Shown: positions 11,957 through 23,448 of the stretch, in pieces
Layout: each line of letters opens with the position of its first letter
How positions within the stretch are numbered: position 1 is the first letter of the stretch
From: Hydractinia symbiolongicarpus
Taxonomy: Eukaryota; Cnidaria; Hydrozoa; Anthoathecata; Hydractiniidae
Direction of reading: 5' to 3'
Assembly: GCF_029227915.1 (NCBI RefSeq)
Contig: NC_079885.1
Coordinates: 25,609,001 to 25,673,000 of the forward strand
DNA length: 64,000 bases
The notes under the pieces: generated by a model
What the model saw: the letters and a program-made list of their open reading frames with translations, nothing else
Databases searched by the model: none
What the model was told of the DNA's origin: nothing
Made by a program: the position numbers and the translations under genes

Positions 11957-13189
11957 AGCTAAGGCAGTGCATTTATCTAAACAAAATTTTCATGATACAA
12001 AAAAAGTACTTCACTTGAAATAGTTATGGAAAAAAACATGTGTAGCCAATTTTACATGCTCTGGGAAGTCGGTTGACCACGTTTCTTTTTCTGTTTTTAC
12101 AATTGCATTTTCAAACTTAAAGTTACTACCTACTAACTGCCCCGTTGTATACTTTGACTTTAGTAGCTTTTATACGGACCAGAAATGAGGTTTCAAAACC
12201 GCAGTGAAATTTCCCTCGTATTTACATGGAACTTTTTATTTCGAAGATGTGAATTTTGTTTAGGCCAATCATTTTTACAAAATATTTTGAGAGAGAGAAC
12301 AACATGACACTGAAATGAAACTTCGTGTGAAGGCTAACTTAGAAACTTTCGCGGGAAAATACGCATTTAAGAAAACAAGAAATAGAACGAAACAGAACTC
12401 AGTTTCGCGGTAGTATAAAGTTTATAGCTATGAGATATATATATACCTCTATGTTTATAACTAGTCCTAATTCTTAAGCTAGGTTTATTGTGTCAAAAAT
12501 GATTAAGAACCTGATCTAAAATTCGCAGTTTTAAGAAAAAATCCAAAATATAATAATAAATTTTTTTGCTGTTTATATGATCGTCGTTTGTTAAATTAAT
12601 AAAGCAATTGACTTGATGCTTGTGTAAATTACAGACCGGATTTTGTGCATTTATACGGAATATAATATTACATAAATGACAGTAAAAATATAAGTTAGAA
12701 ATTTTTGTGGTTTTTATATGCAACACCGTAAACAATCAGACAACCCAAACACATACAAAAGACCAGAGTACATGGAAGCCATTTGGACAAGACACTTCGT
12801 ATCTGCCGCTCAAACACGCGATCACCCATCTATACTTGCTTTTACGCATACCACGTGCTAAAATACGTTAATGGATTGTTGTTACCGAACACGCATTCAA
12901 ATAATCTTAGTGAATCTGGTCTGTAAATTCATTCCATTAGGTCACAAAATTAGCTTTATTATATAAATCAGCTGCGTGCTTTAAAATTGTAGTCACGTTT
13001 TTGAAACTAGCGGTAACATGTATCCCGAACTAAGAGGTCTTAGGACTTCCGATCTTGATATTTGCATCTTAGGTTATTTGGTTAGATTCAAAATCCTATA
13101 GGTTAATAATTCCTGCTGACGTCAGCACGTCTCAATTCTTTAATATTTTAAACTTTATTGTACTGCAGAGCGAATTGTTTCGTAACGTG
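11957..13189. other. GPx 3' flank, no gene seen
   Basis: AT-rich sequence between the GPx stop and the start of unit C. Short open frames (for example minus strand 12493-12735) have no recognisable features. A TATATATATA run lies near 12437. Confidence 0.4.
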
Positions 13190-16042
13190 GACTTCTCGAT
13201 AACTTAACTATTTACCGGGTGCATTGGTTCTTATGTAACTCTTTTAGGGAAATGTGCTCTTTAAAGCTCGAATATACCTGTAAGTTGAATAATTTTGTGA
13301 GTACCCAACAGACAGTTTTGAACTTACTTTAGTTCTTTGAAATAATATTTAAATTCTATCCTTATGTAGCCTGATATGATGACCTAACGACTTGTAACTG
13401 ACTTTTTTGAAGATATAAGACTACAGATCGTCATTTCCGTTTAGCGATATATTGTTCTTGCTTCTATCACTTTAAACTAACTCTGTAGATTTTCCACAGT
13501 TCTATGAAACCTCCATTTTTTAAAAGTCCAATATGTCATTTTCTTTTTCTTTCTTTGTCATAAGTTATTGGCTAATCTAAATATTTTTTTGCTGCTTTCC
13601 AATATTTTTAAAAGTTAAGCATATTAAAAACAAACAAACAAGCATATACTTTACATGATTCATTGCGCTGAGATTTTTTGAATACAAAAGATTGATTTGA
13701 AAAAATATTATCCGGTAGATGTAAACAAAAAGCACAAGTAAAGATGGAAAATGGTGAACAGAGTATGGGTCGTTATCGATGAGGACAGCACGTTCTCTTA
13801 AACTAAAGAAAATTAGGCGTGCCATAGACGCAGAAAATTTATAATTCTTATGCTGAAAAAGCATATTAGTTTTAATTTGTACTGCTTTAAATTTTCATAC
13901 GTTTTTTTTTTACGTTGAGATTTTCACCCAGTCCAATGTTTTTTAGCTTGCATTTATATTGAGTTGACATGAAATTTACTTGAAATGAGGTTTTAAACTG
14001 CTATGAAATATCGTTGTGTTTACATGGAGTTTTTTATATCAGGGTTATGTAAACCGCACATGCATATAACTTTGTACACATGCGCAATATCACTTTGAAT
14101 AGGCGCAAAAGATTTTTACACGCCACAGTTTCATTTTTAGGGTGACATTTTGATCTTTTAGATTGAAATGAAAATAACACTGAAATAGGTTAAATGTGTA
14201 TAAAGACAGAAATGAAATTCAAATTTTTTTCTTGCCTCTGAAACTTCATGAAAAGTCTGCCTTACCCTTAGCACCAGCCAACCAGGGATAAGCACTTCAA
14301 ACTTCTCCTATAAACTCTTTTAAGACACTTGAGTGACTGCAGTTCAATGACCTTTAAAAAGGAGAAAGGCTAGTTTCCAGCAAGTGCACTGGAAGCAAAT
14401 TATGCATATGAATTGAAAAATCTCATCCGTTTAGAATTAACTTGTCCACTTAGTCAAAAAAAAAAGGTTTGATACTAGGCGGACAAATTCAACAAATAGC
14501 TAATCAGATGTCAATTTTTGTTGGCACCTAATTTTGTGTGTCAAATGCGATTACTTGAGTTAGTTAGTAGACGTCAAAAACGCATGTTTCTTTATTTTTT
14601 TTATTATTTGGCTATAAATAATTACATTTGTATGTGTAACAATTAGAGAAATCGTAATTAGAATCAAAAATAAACTATTTTGGAACCTACTCAATTCTAA
14701 AATAAAAATGATGTCGGTATTTACGTAAAAGGAAAACGAACTACTGAAATCAAAACAATACATTTACCAAATGGCGTAAAATAATTTTCTTTACGCTGAA
14801 CAGAACTACTATGCTCATCAGAATTAAAATAATTAATACCTGTATTGTCTTCAAAATATTGCAATTGCTGCTTTTTGCTAAGTATGTACACAATAGAAAT
14901 GCACCGGGTTATGCACGACGGGGAATAATCTAAAGACCTGTATGTGTCCGACGGACAAACCCGTTGATTCTTCCACCGAATGAAAAACTTTTTAGTCTCT
15001 ATATTAATAATAATACAAAGTATGTATGAGGGGCATTATAGGGCTGGGGAAGTCGTCAAAAGAACTTATTAATAATAATTACCTCAATTTACTAAATAAT
15101 AATAAATTATATTAAAAATGCACTAAATACACGCCATCATTTTTCAATAAAACGTTTTCAATGTTATGGAAAAAAGAACCATAAATTATTAACAATGTCC
15201 CCTGCGATAAAAAGTAGCAGCCATATTGCTTCAGGATGGCTGAAAAGAGAAATCAAGAAATTCAGTTATGGTTAGAATCTATTGTGAGATTAATTTGATT
15301 AATTTCAAATGAAAAATATTTTTCTTTTTGTTTTCAAAGAAATTTCGACATTAATATGAAAGAACGCGATGCCGCAACCGCAATCATTGTAACACACGCG
15401 GTATTGCAAATGACAGTTTCTCGTGACTACCTTTTGATAGGGGAAAAAGGAACCCTCCTCCATGGGTCATTTTATAGTGATGTGGAATAAGCCTATTATT
15501 AAATGCATGCTTCAGGTCGTAAAAGTTTAAGAAAAAGTTCTTTCAGTTCCATTTTATATTTCCTGCCCAACAAGAGGATTTTTATTACAATAAGTCTACC
15601 GATATAAATACATGAATTCAGGTTAGTAAATTATCTAAGTATAGGTATAATTTTATTTTGTTTTCTTTTATTTAAAGTGCCAAATTTGACTCGCTATCAC
15701 TGATGGTTCTGCCTAATCTCTTAACAACCAGAGAAAGTTTACCGTATACAAAAATAGTGTCTCCGCGTTTTGAGCCAGCTTTCTAATCGAATAATATAAG
15801 CGACAAGAAAACATAGCTAAGTAGGAGAGCGTCAACAAAAGATAAAACGTAGTATAGTTTACATAACAGACAAAAACAAAGTTTGCGTCACACTGCTATG
15901 ACACCAATTATTAAGAATTTTGTTAATTCTTACGTCTATCATTCATCGTCAACACATTAACCAACTTAGTTAGCAGTCCACTTAATTACAAATTATAACT
16001 CATTTCCTCAAAAAGTTGTTGATAAAGTCGCTACACGCGAAG

Positions 16043-16050
16043 TATATAAG
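16043..16050 (+). promoter_or_regulatory. TATA box of peptide gene copy C
   Basis: TATATAAG at the conserved spacing upstream of the ATG at 16088. Confidence 0.65.
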
Positions 16051-16087
16051 AAGACTGAATGGAAGTGTAAAACTATAAGTTGTCATC

Positions 16088-16852
16088 ATGTCTTCATTGT
16101 ATTGGCTTCTCTTGTTATTGCTTGTGGCTAGCCTGCTCTCTTTTAGCAATGCAAGGCCCCATCTTGGATGTACTGGTATACGGTATCGCAGAAGATGTTC
16201 CAAAACTAAGGTGAAAAGATTAAACTTGTTCGTTTTGCTCAATTAATTTGTTTGGAACTTTTATTTTCGCAGGTTGTTAGAACAGAAAGAAGTATACATG
16301 AAATATTTTTGTTGTCAAATTCATCCCACAATCTTTTTTCTGAAAGTTGTTTATTGGAACTTTCGCCGTTCAGAACCAAGTTTGTATTACCTTGTCTTAA
16401 CAACTTCCTACCCTTTTTTTAGTTAATTCAATTATTCCTAAATTTGTCAAATCTGTTGCTTTTTTAAAATAAAAGAGTGTGGAAATGTAATAGATATAAA
16501 ATAATTGCCTCATATGATGTTTGAAATAATTATTTTTTACTAAAATGTTTTTATGGCTCATGCTTCAAAGTTTGTAAGGATACGATAAGCATCAGGAAAA
16601 AGCAAGTATCACCTGCTATAAACAATATTAGGAATGAAAAATCCAAGTTTTTACAAACAGGTGGCTAATACATCATATGCATACCCTTGAAACCACCAAA
16701 ATTTCAATTTTTTGTTTATCTAGAATGTTGTGCGCAGATCTCACCAGAAGAAACACACAGTACAAAAACGTTTTATATCCAACTTTTCTGAAGATGATAT
16801 TCAACGAATTATGAAAGAAATTGAAGATGAAATAAGAAGCGAGGAGAATTGA
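16088..16852 (+). CDS. Secreted basic/acidic peptide precursor, copy C
   Basis: Exons 16088-16210 and 16724-16852 are joined in phase 0 and encode 83 residues. The intron is only 513 bases because of a deletion that leaves the acceptor and its pyrimidine tract intact. Plan as in copies A and B: signal peptide 1-22, basic domain with loop CTGIRYRRRC, Lys-Arg 56-57, acidic tail. Differences from copy A are Phe10 to Leu in the signal peptide and Lys49 to Gln. All three copies keep complete open frames, splice sites and TATA boxes, so all may be expressed. Whether that reflects selection or recent duplication cannot be decided without divergence estimates. Confidence 0.72.
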
Positions 16853-17138
16853 AAGAAAACAACATATTTTGAAATGGCGTAGGCGTCGTTGCCTATAAAA
16901 ATGTATGGCAATTGAATATACCAAGAATGGTGATAATTAAGGCCTATGTGCTTATTATTCATGCTGACAAAAATTGTTATCTATTTAATATTAACATTTT
17001 ATTTATATACTTATTTATTTTAACTTCTAAATTACAGAATATAGTTTTGACTTTATTTTCATTAGGTAGCTAATGCATATTATACTCGTATATTCTATTT
17101 TAAAGCAAGATTTGTTGCACTTTTTTTTGTCTTTAATC

Positions 17139-17144
17139 AATAAA
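17139..17144 (+). promoter_or_regulatory. Possible polyadenylation signal, copy C
   Basis: AATAAA about 290 bases after the stop codon, matching the site in copy B. Confidence 0.35.
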
Positions 17145-17879
17145 AATCATTTGTAAACATCTTCATAGCATCTTTCCCTGATTTAAATCATGGTAGCTAT
17201 GTGAGATTGTCATCAAAAGGAGATGATCGATTCAATATAAAGGTAATATCAATGATTGTCGAGCATTTTGAGCTTGAAAATGGCGCATTTGAATGCAACT
17301 TGCGAATCAAATGAATGTTATACTTCTTCACAAATACAATGGATATGATAAAATACACCTTCTTCTTATAAGAAACTGAGCTTCAAGAGTTAAAATATTT
17401 GAAGGAACTTGTAACAGTGCATCTTATTTACCCCCTTCTTTTGGAACTTAGAATTAATCACTGTCTTACGACGAAATTTTCTTTTTTCAATACTTCTCAA
17501 ATACACACAAAATTTAATGAAGAAGATGACATTTACATTTTTGATATTTAATACATAATAAATTACCCCTTCTTCGATTCCTAAACATTTTTAACAATTT
17601 TTTAAGACTAAAATTATGAAGTAGTTAAGAAATAGGCAACGAAAATCCTCCGAACTCCAAAGTTCGTATCCACAAGAAATTTAGAAAGCAGCCTTGACAT
17701 GAGTAACACGCACTACGAACTCGTCAAAGTTAACTTGTCAATTTAGTACTTTCGCTAGACTTCTTGTAGAAAGATGACATTTTATTGACGTTGGCGTGTT
17801 TTCACCCATTGATATGGAAAGTCTGCACTTACTGGGAAACAAACAATACGAGAGAAAAGATGTTAAGTAAAATCAGTAT

Positions 17880-18170
17880 TTACTTCAAGTGCGGGAGGTA
17901 TCGGGCTTAAACCCCTGCCAAGTCATGCCAAATACTATAGAAGTGTGAATTTATCCTTTCTGCTTAGTGCTCAGCATGAAAATAGGATTGATATCTTAGG
18001 CAGTTGTCTAGTTAAGCGATTGCTTTGCTTACACGACTTTCGTAGTTCAAATGGGAGCTTTAAATGTGCTAGGACCCTCTTCGCAGGACCCTCGTTAATA
18101 GCAGTACCAATAGGAACTGAAAAGACTATCCTGAGTAAATAATTTAAATAATAAAAATAATAAAGGAAAT
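17880..18170 (+). mobile_element. Old SINE with Meta-like core, unit C
   Basis: Duplicate of the element at 5485-5770: B-box-like GGGCTTAAACCCC, core AAGTCATGCCAAATACTATA, then CTTAGTGCTCAGCATG and an ATAATAAA-type tail. A 65-codon open frame inside it (17945-18142) is not kept in the A copy and is not considered a gene. Confidence 0.45.
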
Positions 18171-21108
18171 TGCGTGTTTACACTTAGATCATTATTGACA
18201 TGGCCAAGAAATTATAGCTTTTATATTAATATTAAGCTCTGCCTGTAAAACGTCTTCTACTAATCCAACATTCCATTGTCTGAACTTTCACACCCACACG
18301 AAAACTAGAGATTCTGAAAAATAAATAAACAAGCAAATACACTTTGGTTTCGCAAATAACCGACTTGCTTGAGAAGATTTGATGACTGCACGAAATATGA
18401 TGCCGTTGTAATGGACTATAAAGTTAAAAAGTCAAACAGTCATGGAAGTTGATCAAACTGTTCATCAAACTTCATCAACCTCGCGAGTTTGATGAACAGT
18501 TTCATGCATTTGAGATGAACCACCAAATACAACTTTTTTCGAAAAATAAGAATGGGAGAAAAACATCATGTTTGATGGAGTTTGTTCGCGATCAAACTTT
18601 TCAATAAAAAACACTATTGATCTTACTTAAAAAAACACGACAATTACTACATTGCTCTAATTTGCAGTAAACATATGTTCAAGGGACTGCTTTTAAAACT
18701 CATCACATAAATGTATTTACTTTTAACTCAATATTGTACATACAAAGCAGTGACTAGAAACAATGTTAGATAGATTACACACTTGGCATTAACCGTAATT
18801 GTAACTTTTTTCAAACCTGTTACCCCACCCTGTCGGATATATGGTCGAAAAATCCTGGACGGAATAGGGTTAAACGATGTCAGCCATAGGTTTCCGTCTA
18901 TTCGATAAATTGTACACTAGAACCCGGTTACCTGATAAAATACTACTAGATTCAACTTGTGTACTGATGAGCATATCTTATGTGTACCACTAGTTTAGCC
19001 ATTTGATTTACTTAAATTTTATGCAAAAGGAATTTTGATGGTGTGTGTGTAGGAGATAGTCATAAGCAACATTTTTGCACAACTTAAACAATAGTTTAGT
19101 GCTATATTTAGCTGAAACAATATCATAAAAATAATTATACAAGCTGATTATTAAATTCTTCTAAAATTTCTTGTGATTTCAAGGTCTGTTTATATCAGAA
19201 CTAACTATTGAAATATTTCATCTCGCAGCAATTTCAGAAGAACAATAAGAACTTCAAAACAACAAAACCGTAAAAAACTAGCCTCAAACGACTTTAATTA
19301 ATCAAAGTTCCTGACAACCTTATAGAAGTTATTTAACATGTTTTCCGGTTCTTAGCAAATTTTAAGAAAGATTTCCCCGTGAGAAAATAAGTTTATAGTC
19401 CTAAGGGTAATCCTAATGAAAGCTATTATATCTTCCTGATTATAAGGGTTATTTATAAGTAGTTCGAGTATATCTAAAGCCAATATCTAAAGCTATGAGA
19501 GGTATGGGACCTAAATATTTGACACACAGGTGCCTAAAAGATAAATATAAAAACTCAGTAAGTATCATAGACATGCAGCATAGGAAAGAAGAGTTATTAA
19601 AAAAATAACACCAAATAGGGTTCATATAGCTATGCTTATTTCCTAACTATACGAAATAATACGATTGGCTATATAATTAGTACAGGATTTGAAAGTGTTT
19701 TTCTTCTCAATATTAGCAGAGTCAACAACACAACTGATAACGTTTTCCAGGGGCAGATCTAGCAAATTTTCTTAGTATGTCGGCTGTAAGCTGTAAGCCC
19801 CTCAAGCAGGGTCTGGGGCGGTGCCCTAATCAGAGCACTATTTTGTGTAGCTAGCTAGCTAGCTGGCTTGAAAGTTAGTTAAAGTCAGCACCAATCAAAG
19901 AGATCCAAATCAGCACCAAAAATTAAGGTAGCTAGCTAGTCAGCACACTTTTCCCACTTATATATAAATTAATTCTTATCTCATAAAATGCATAAATTTA
20001 AAAAAATATTAGCTAGCTACATAAAGCTACTACGACATAGTTAGTGGTCATAGTAACAAAAACGCATAGCTATTATAGAAACACCAAAACATAAACATAA
20101 ACAAAACAGTTGGACGTAATTGCACAACTATCTTTCTTTGATTTCACATAGGAAGGAAGGTAGTACTCTGCATAGCAATTTCTTCGGATAAAACCAAAAG
20201 TCATTTTTTTTGCAACACGTAGGTAGATGGCAAAACAGAATTTTACACGCTCTCTCTAGCTCTTGCAAGCCATGTTGAGAACGGAAAGAATCTTCAGCAT
20301 GCCCATGCAAAACGCCTTATCAGTACATAGAAACTATTTTGACAGGTTTTTTGAAGACTGTCAGGCCCATATAGGTTGATTCTAGTCAACGGGTGAAAGC
20401 CTCACGGGATAACTTAAAGCCAAGACTGGCGTCAGGTCAACATAGGTTGATCCATTTCGCGTTATGAGTCAATAACGAAAAGTAGCGATAACAAGGTGGA
20501 ATTTCGATCTTCAGATTCCGGCTAAATTCAGGGCTGACCTAGTCTAAACCCGTGCTTTTTTTCATCACATAATAAACACGTTCATGTAACTGTAGTACAC
20601 TCCTACGCATGCTGAATCAATGACATGACCGCTTCAAAAAGGAAAACAATCGAACACCTTCTAAAACACCTTTATTACATAAATGAGCTAACTTCGCAGA
20701 GGTAATCACTAGAATGTATGATTAGCAAGAAAGTACACCATGTTGCAGAATAGATTGACCACCAGCATCACATACCTTAAGGTAACGTTGTTCCCAATTT
20801 GATTGTAAAGTAAAAACAATAGTAATGTTGTTGTTATTTGTATATACGACACCCATTAACAGTCCGTTTAGGAATGAATAACCTCGTGATAACGATCATG
20901 GGAAAAATACGGAAAGTTGATTGATCAATTATACCGATGAATGATCTTCAGTAAAGTGTCTTTTGTTTGAAAACGTTTTATCATTGTTGTAATGGTTGAT
21001 GATCTGGAAATGTGTTGAGTTTTTTTTCCGTGGTTTCTGCTTTTATATCATATTATCGTGATAAATCATGCGTAAAAAGAATAACAGCAATCAATATTAT
21101 GCAGAAAA

Positions 21109-21309
21109 CTATGAAGGGATTGGTCCAATGCCATTTGCATATATTATAGGGATACTTCCAATCCATAACATAGTAAACGACTTCCAGTGAGTATAAGCTG
21201 TCGTATACAATAGTTCAACTTCTGGATTGATAAGCGGCGTTACTGCCAGGAAAAAAAGAGATGTATAAATAATGTCTAATATACTTCCGGCCATCGAAGA
21301 ATACAACAT
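21109..21309 (-). CDS. Hypothetical small hydrophobic protein or exon
   Basis: A 66-codon frame starting at ATG 21309 with two strongly hydrophobic stretches (SILDIIYTSLFFLAV and SFTMLWIGSIPIIY) separated by a polar loop, like a piece of a multi-pass membrane protein. An acceptor-like CTAG lies just upstream on the same strand, so it could be a terminal exon. I recognise no family, and an open frame of this size can arise by chance here. Confidence 0.2.
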   Translation of the reverse strand: MLYSSMAGSILDIIYTSLFFLAVTPLINPEVELLYTTAYTHWKSFTMLWIGSIPIIYANGIGPIPS

Positions 21310-22310
21310 TGTTATTAAGCAAAGTTGCTCACATCTAGTTTTTCAGCAAATCGCAACACATAAGGCGAGAATAATCTAGACGGTACAAAAAAACGTGGAA
21401 TGATTTGGAACCATGAAAATATTTCGAGATAATGAAAGTTACCGGGAGGTAACTGTATGCTTGATGCACAGTTTGCTAGAGATTTGTGATCCAACTGCGT
21501 TGTTTACACTTTGAAAAGCCATCCTAAAAAAAAAGGTTCTTAAAATCCCAAATTTTGTCATCTCTTTTGTTAAAGATACTAGATAATTGTGTGGTGCTCA
21601 AAAATTTTAGTAATATTATGTTTTATATTTCAAGCAAGTATAGAATGTAAATAAGAAGTTATTATGTTGAAAAGAAAAAGTTGGATTTGATATTTTTACG
21701 AAATTTTATTGGGAATCCAAAGTCTTTTTTCAATGATAAAAGGTCGATTAGAAAGTGATTAATTTTTTCAATTTCTTTCTTCATGTAGAGGGAAGTGATT
21801 TTCACGAATTTACAAAGATCTACAGGATTTGCAAGATTTCCGAGAAGTAAAAAAAAAGTTTGGACTGGTTGTACGGTTTACTAGCTAGCATAACTGTTAA
21901 TCGAAACACTTGAATAATTTCTCTAAATTGCAGTAAGTAAGTAAAATATAAGCACAATATCAAATTTATATTTTGGAATTCAAATGTGAAGGTTAAGAAA
22001 GAAAAATATAGCTAGCTATGCAGGAACAATTGTCCATGTTTCACGATAGACCTATTTCCATATCCATTTTCGTTCCGCGGAAGATACATAACGAAATACC
22101 GAAATATATGAAAACGAAATTTGTTATGAGCAAATTTTTAGTTTGCAGCGAAGTAGTGCAGATATGTTTTGTTTACTTGCAATATTTGCAAAATTAGTTT
22201 GTCATACAGCCTAATTATTAACATTCAGTGATAATATGGAATAATAGCATGTATCTGCCAGACCTTGGACCTTTATAATGGTTTGTTTATTATTCTTGGT
22301 TTTATATGGG

Positions 22311-22440
22311 CTAGGTATTAGCTAGCTTTGAATATGATGATATGAGTGGGTAGCTAGCTTTGAATATGATATGAGTAGTTGGCCGTCTGACTTGTTCCAA
22401 GAAAACGTAAAATATTATGGTGTTATCAAAATTGGTGATG
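22311..22440. repeat. Local tandem duplication, dispersed relative at 55610
   Basis: TAGCTAGCTTTGAATATGAT with ATGAGT occurs twice in a row (about 22320 and 22352). A related stretch recurs at about 55620-55675, including the following AAACGT(A/G)AAAT. It appears to be a dispersed repeat of unknown class. Confidence 0.5.
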
Positions 22441-23448
22441 TTTTATATATATATCCTGTGTTTCCACTTACTGAGTATACGTTATATTTCAAACAACATC
22501 TTCAAAAATAACATTAGCTAGGCGTACTGACAGTGCTTCCCAAATAAAAGTTGATCTTGTGGGTGACCCCGCTTGTTTTTTCAACTGAGACAACAAGGTT
22601 ACTTTTGTAAGTATTTAAAAATCACATTTAACACATTTGTTATTTCAGAATTAGGATACTAATTTGACTTGATGGAGCTTTAAATTTCCCTTAGAATATT
22701 CTATTTATACTTGATTGTATATTGAAAAAAAATATAAGGTTCACAAAAGGGATGATATCCTAATTCTTAAATTTTTCATTCAAAGAGAGTTACCATCTTA
22801 GCGATTTTGCTCAGTTAAAAACAGATTTTTTCTTGGGAGGATCATTTCACGAAGTAATTTAAAACATTTCCTTAAAAAACAAACAAAATGGTTACTCGAA
22901 CTGTTCTGGCGTAGTTTTGTGAGGTCAAAAAAAAGTTTTAGTTTTCTATGTTTACAAAAGACACCATGGAAGAATAGCAACACCCTCTTTATAACTGCGT
23001 TAAATACGATCTTCAGTTAAAAGTGAACAAGTTGAACGTTGATAGATTCTTAAGCTTGCATGTAAACAACTAGCATCCTGCAATTTCCTCATAACTAATC
23101 TCGTTTTTATGTCATTCTTACTTCCGCATTCGTATTTCGCGAAACAAAAATAGAAATGTAAATAGGTCTACCATCTACGATCTAAGTCGAACGAAGAAAA
23201 AGTTTAAGTCAACCCTGCAATCGATCAATCACGTTTGTTCGAGTGAAAACTCACTGTTAGGTAAAGCCATCTACATGGGAATTAAATCAATATTATCATA
23301 TACCAAAACATTGGTATGGTATTCAAAGAAACAAACCTACAAATTCTACTGTCTATGTGGTACTATATTAAAAGCAAAATTAAGCTAAAAATAAATAAAT
23401 AAGTAGTGATTAAATACAATAAAAGAGAATGCCTTCCGGAACAAGCCC

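Larger units (their letters stand above)
13190..19045 (+). repeat. Segmental duplication unit C
   Basis: Third copy of the unit, spanning the same extent as A (197-6655) but without the SINE at 1107-1366, and with an internal deletion of about 340 bases in the peptide-gene intron near 16695. It ends at about 19045 in a TGGTGTGTGTGTAGG stretch, the place where A instead joins B. Confidence 0.85.
19046..23448. other. Repeat-rich spacer before peroxidase 1
   Basis: No clear gene. It contains many GCTAGCTAGCT runs (for example 19850-19865, 19930, 20010) and a CAGGGGCAGATCTAGCA motif at 19748-19764 that looks like a hAT-type terminus, with no matching partner seen. There is also a local duplication at 22311-22376 and one weak minus-strand hydrophobic frame at 21109-21309, listed separately. 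Confidence 0.4.

Noticed and set aside
17945-18142. 65-codon frame in the Meta-like SINE
   Set aside because: The A copy (5546-5740) is frameshifted, and the sequence belongs to a non-coding SINE body.
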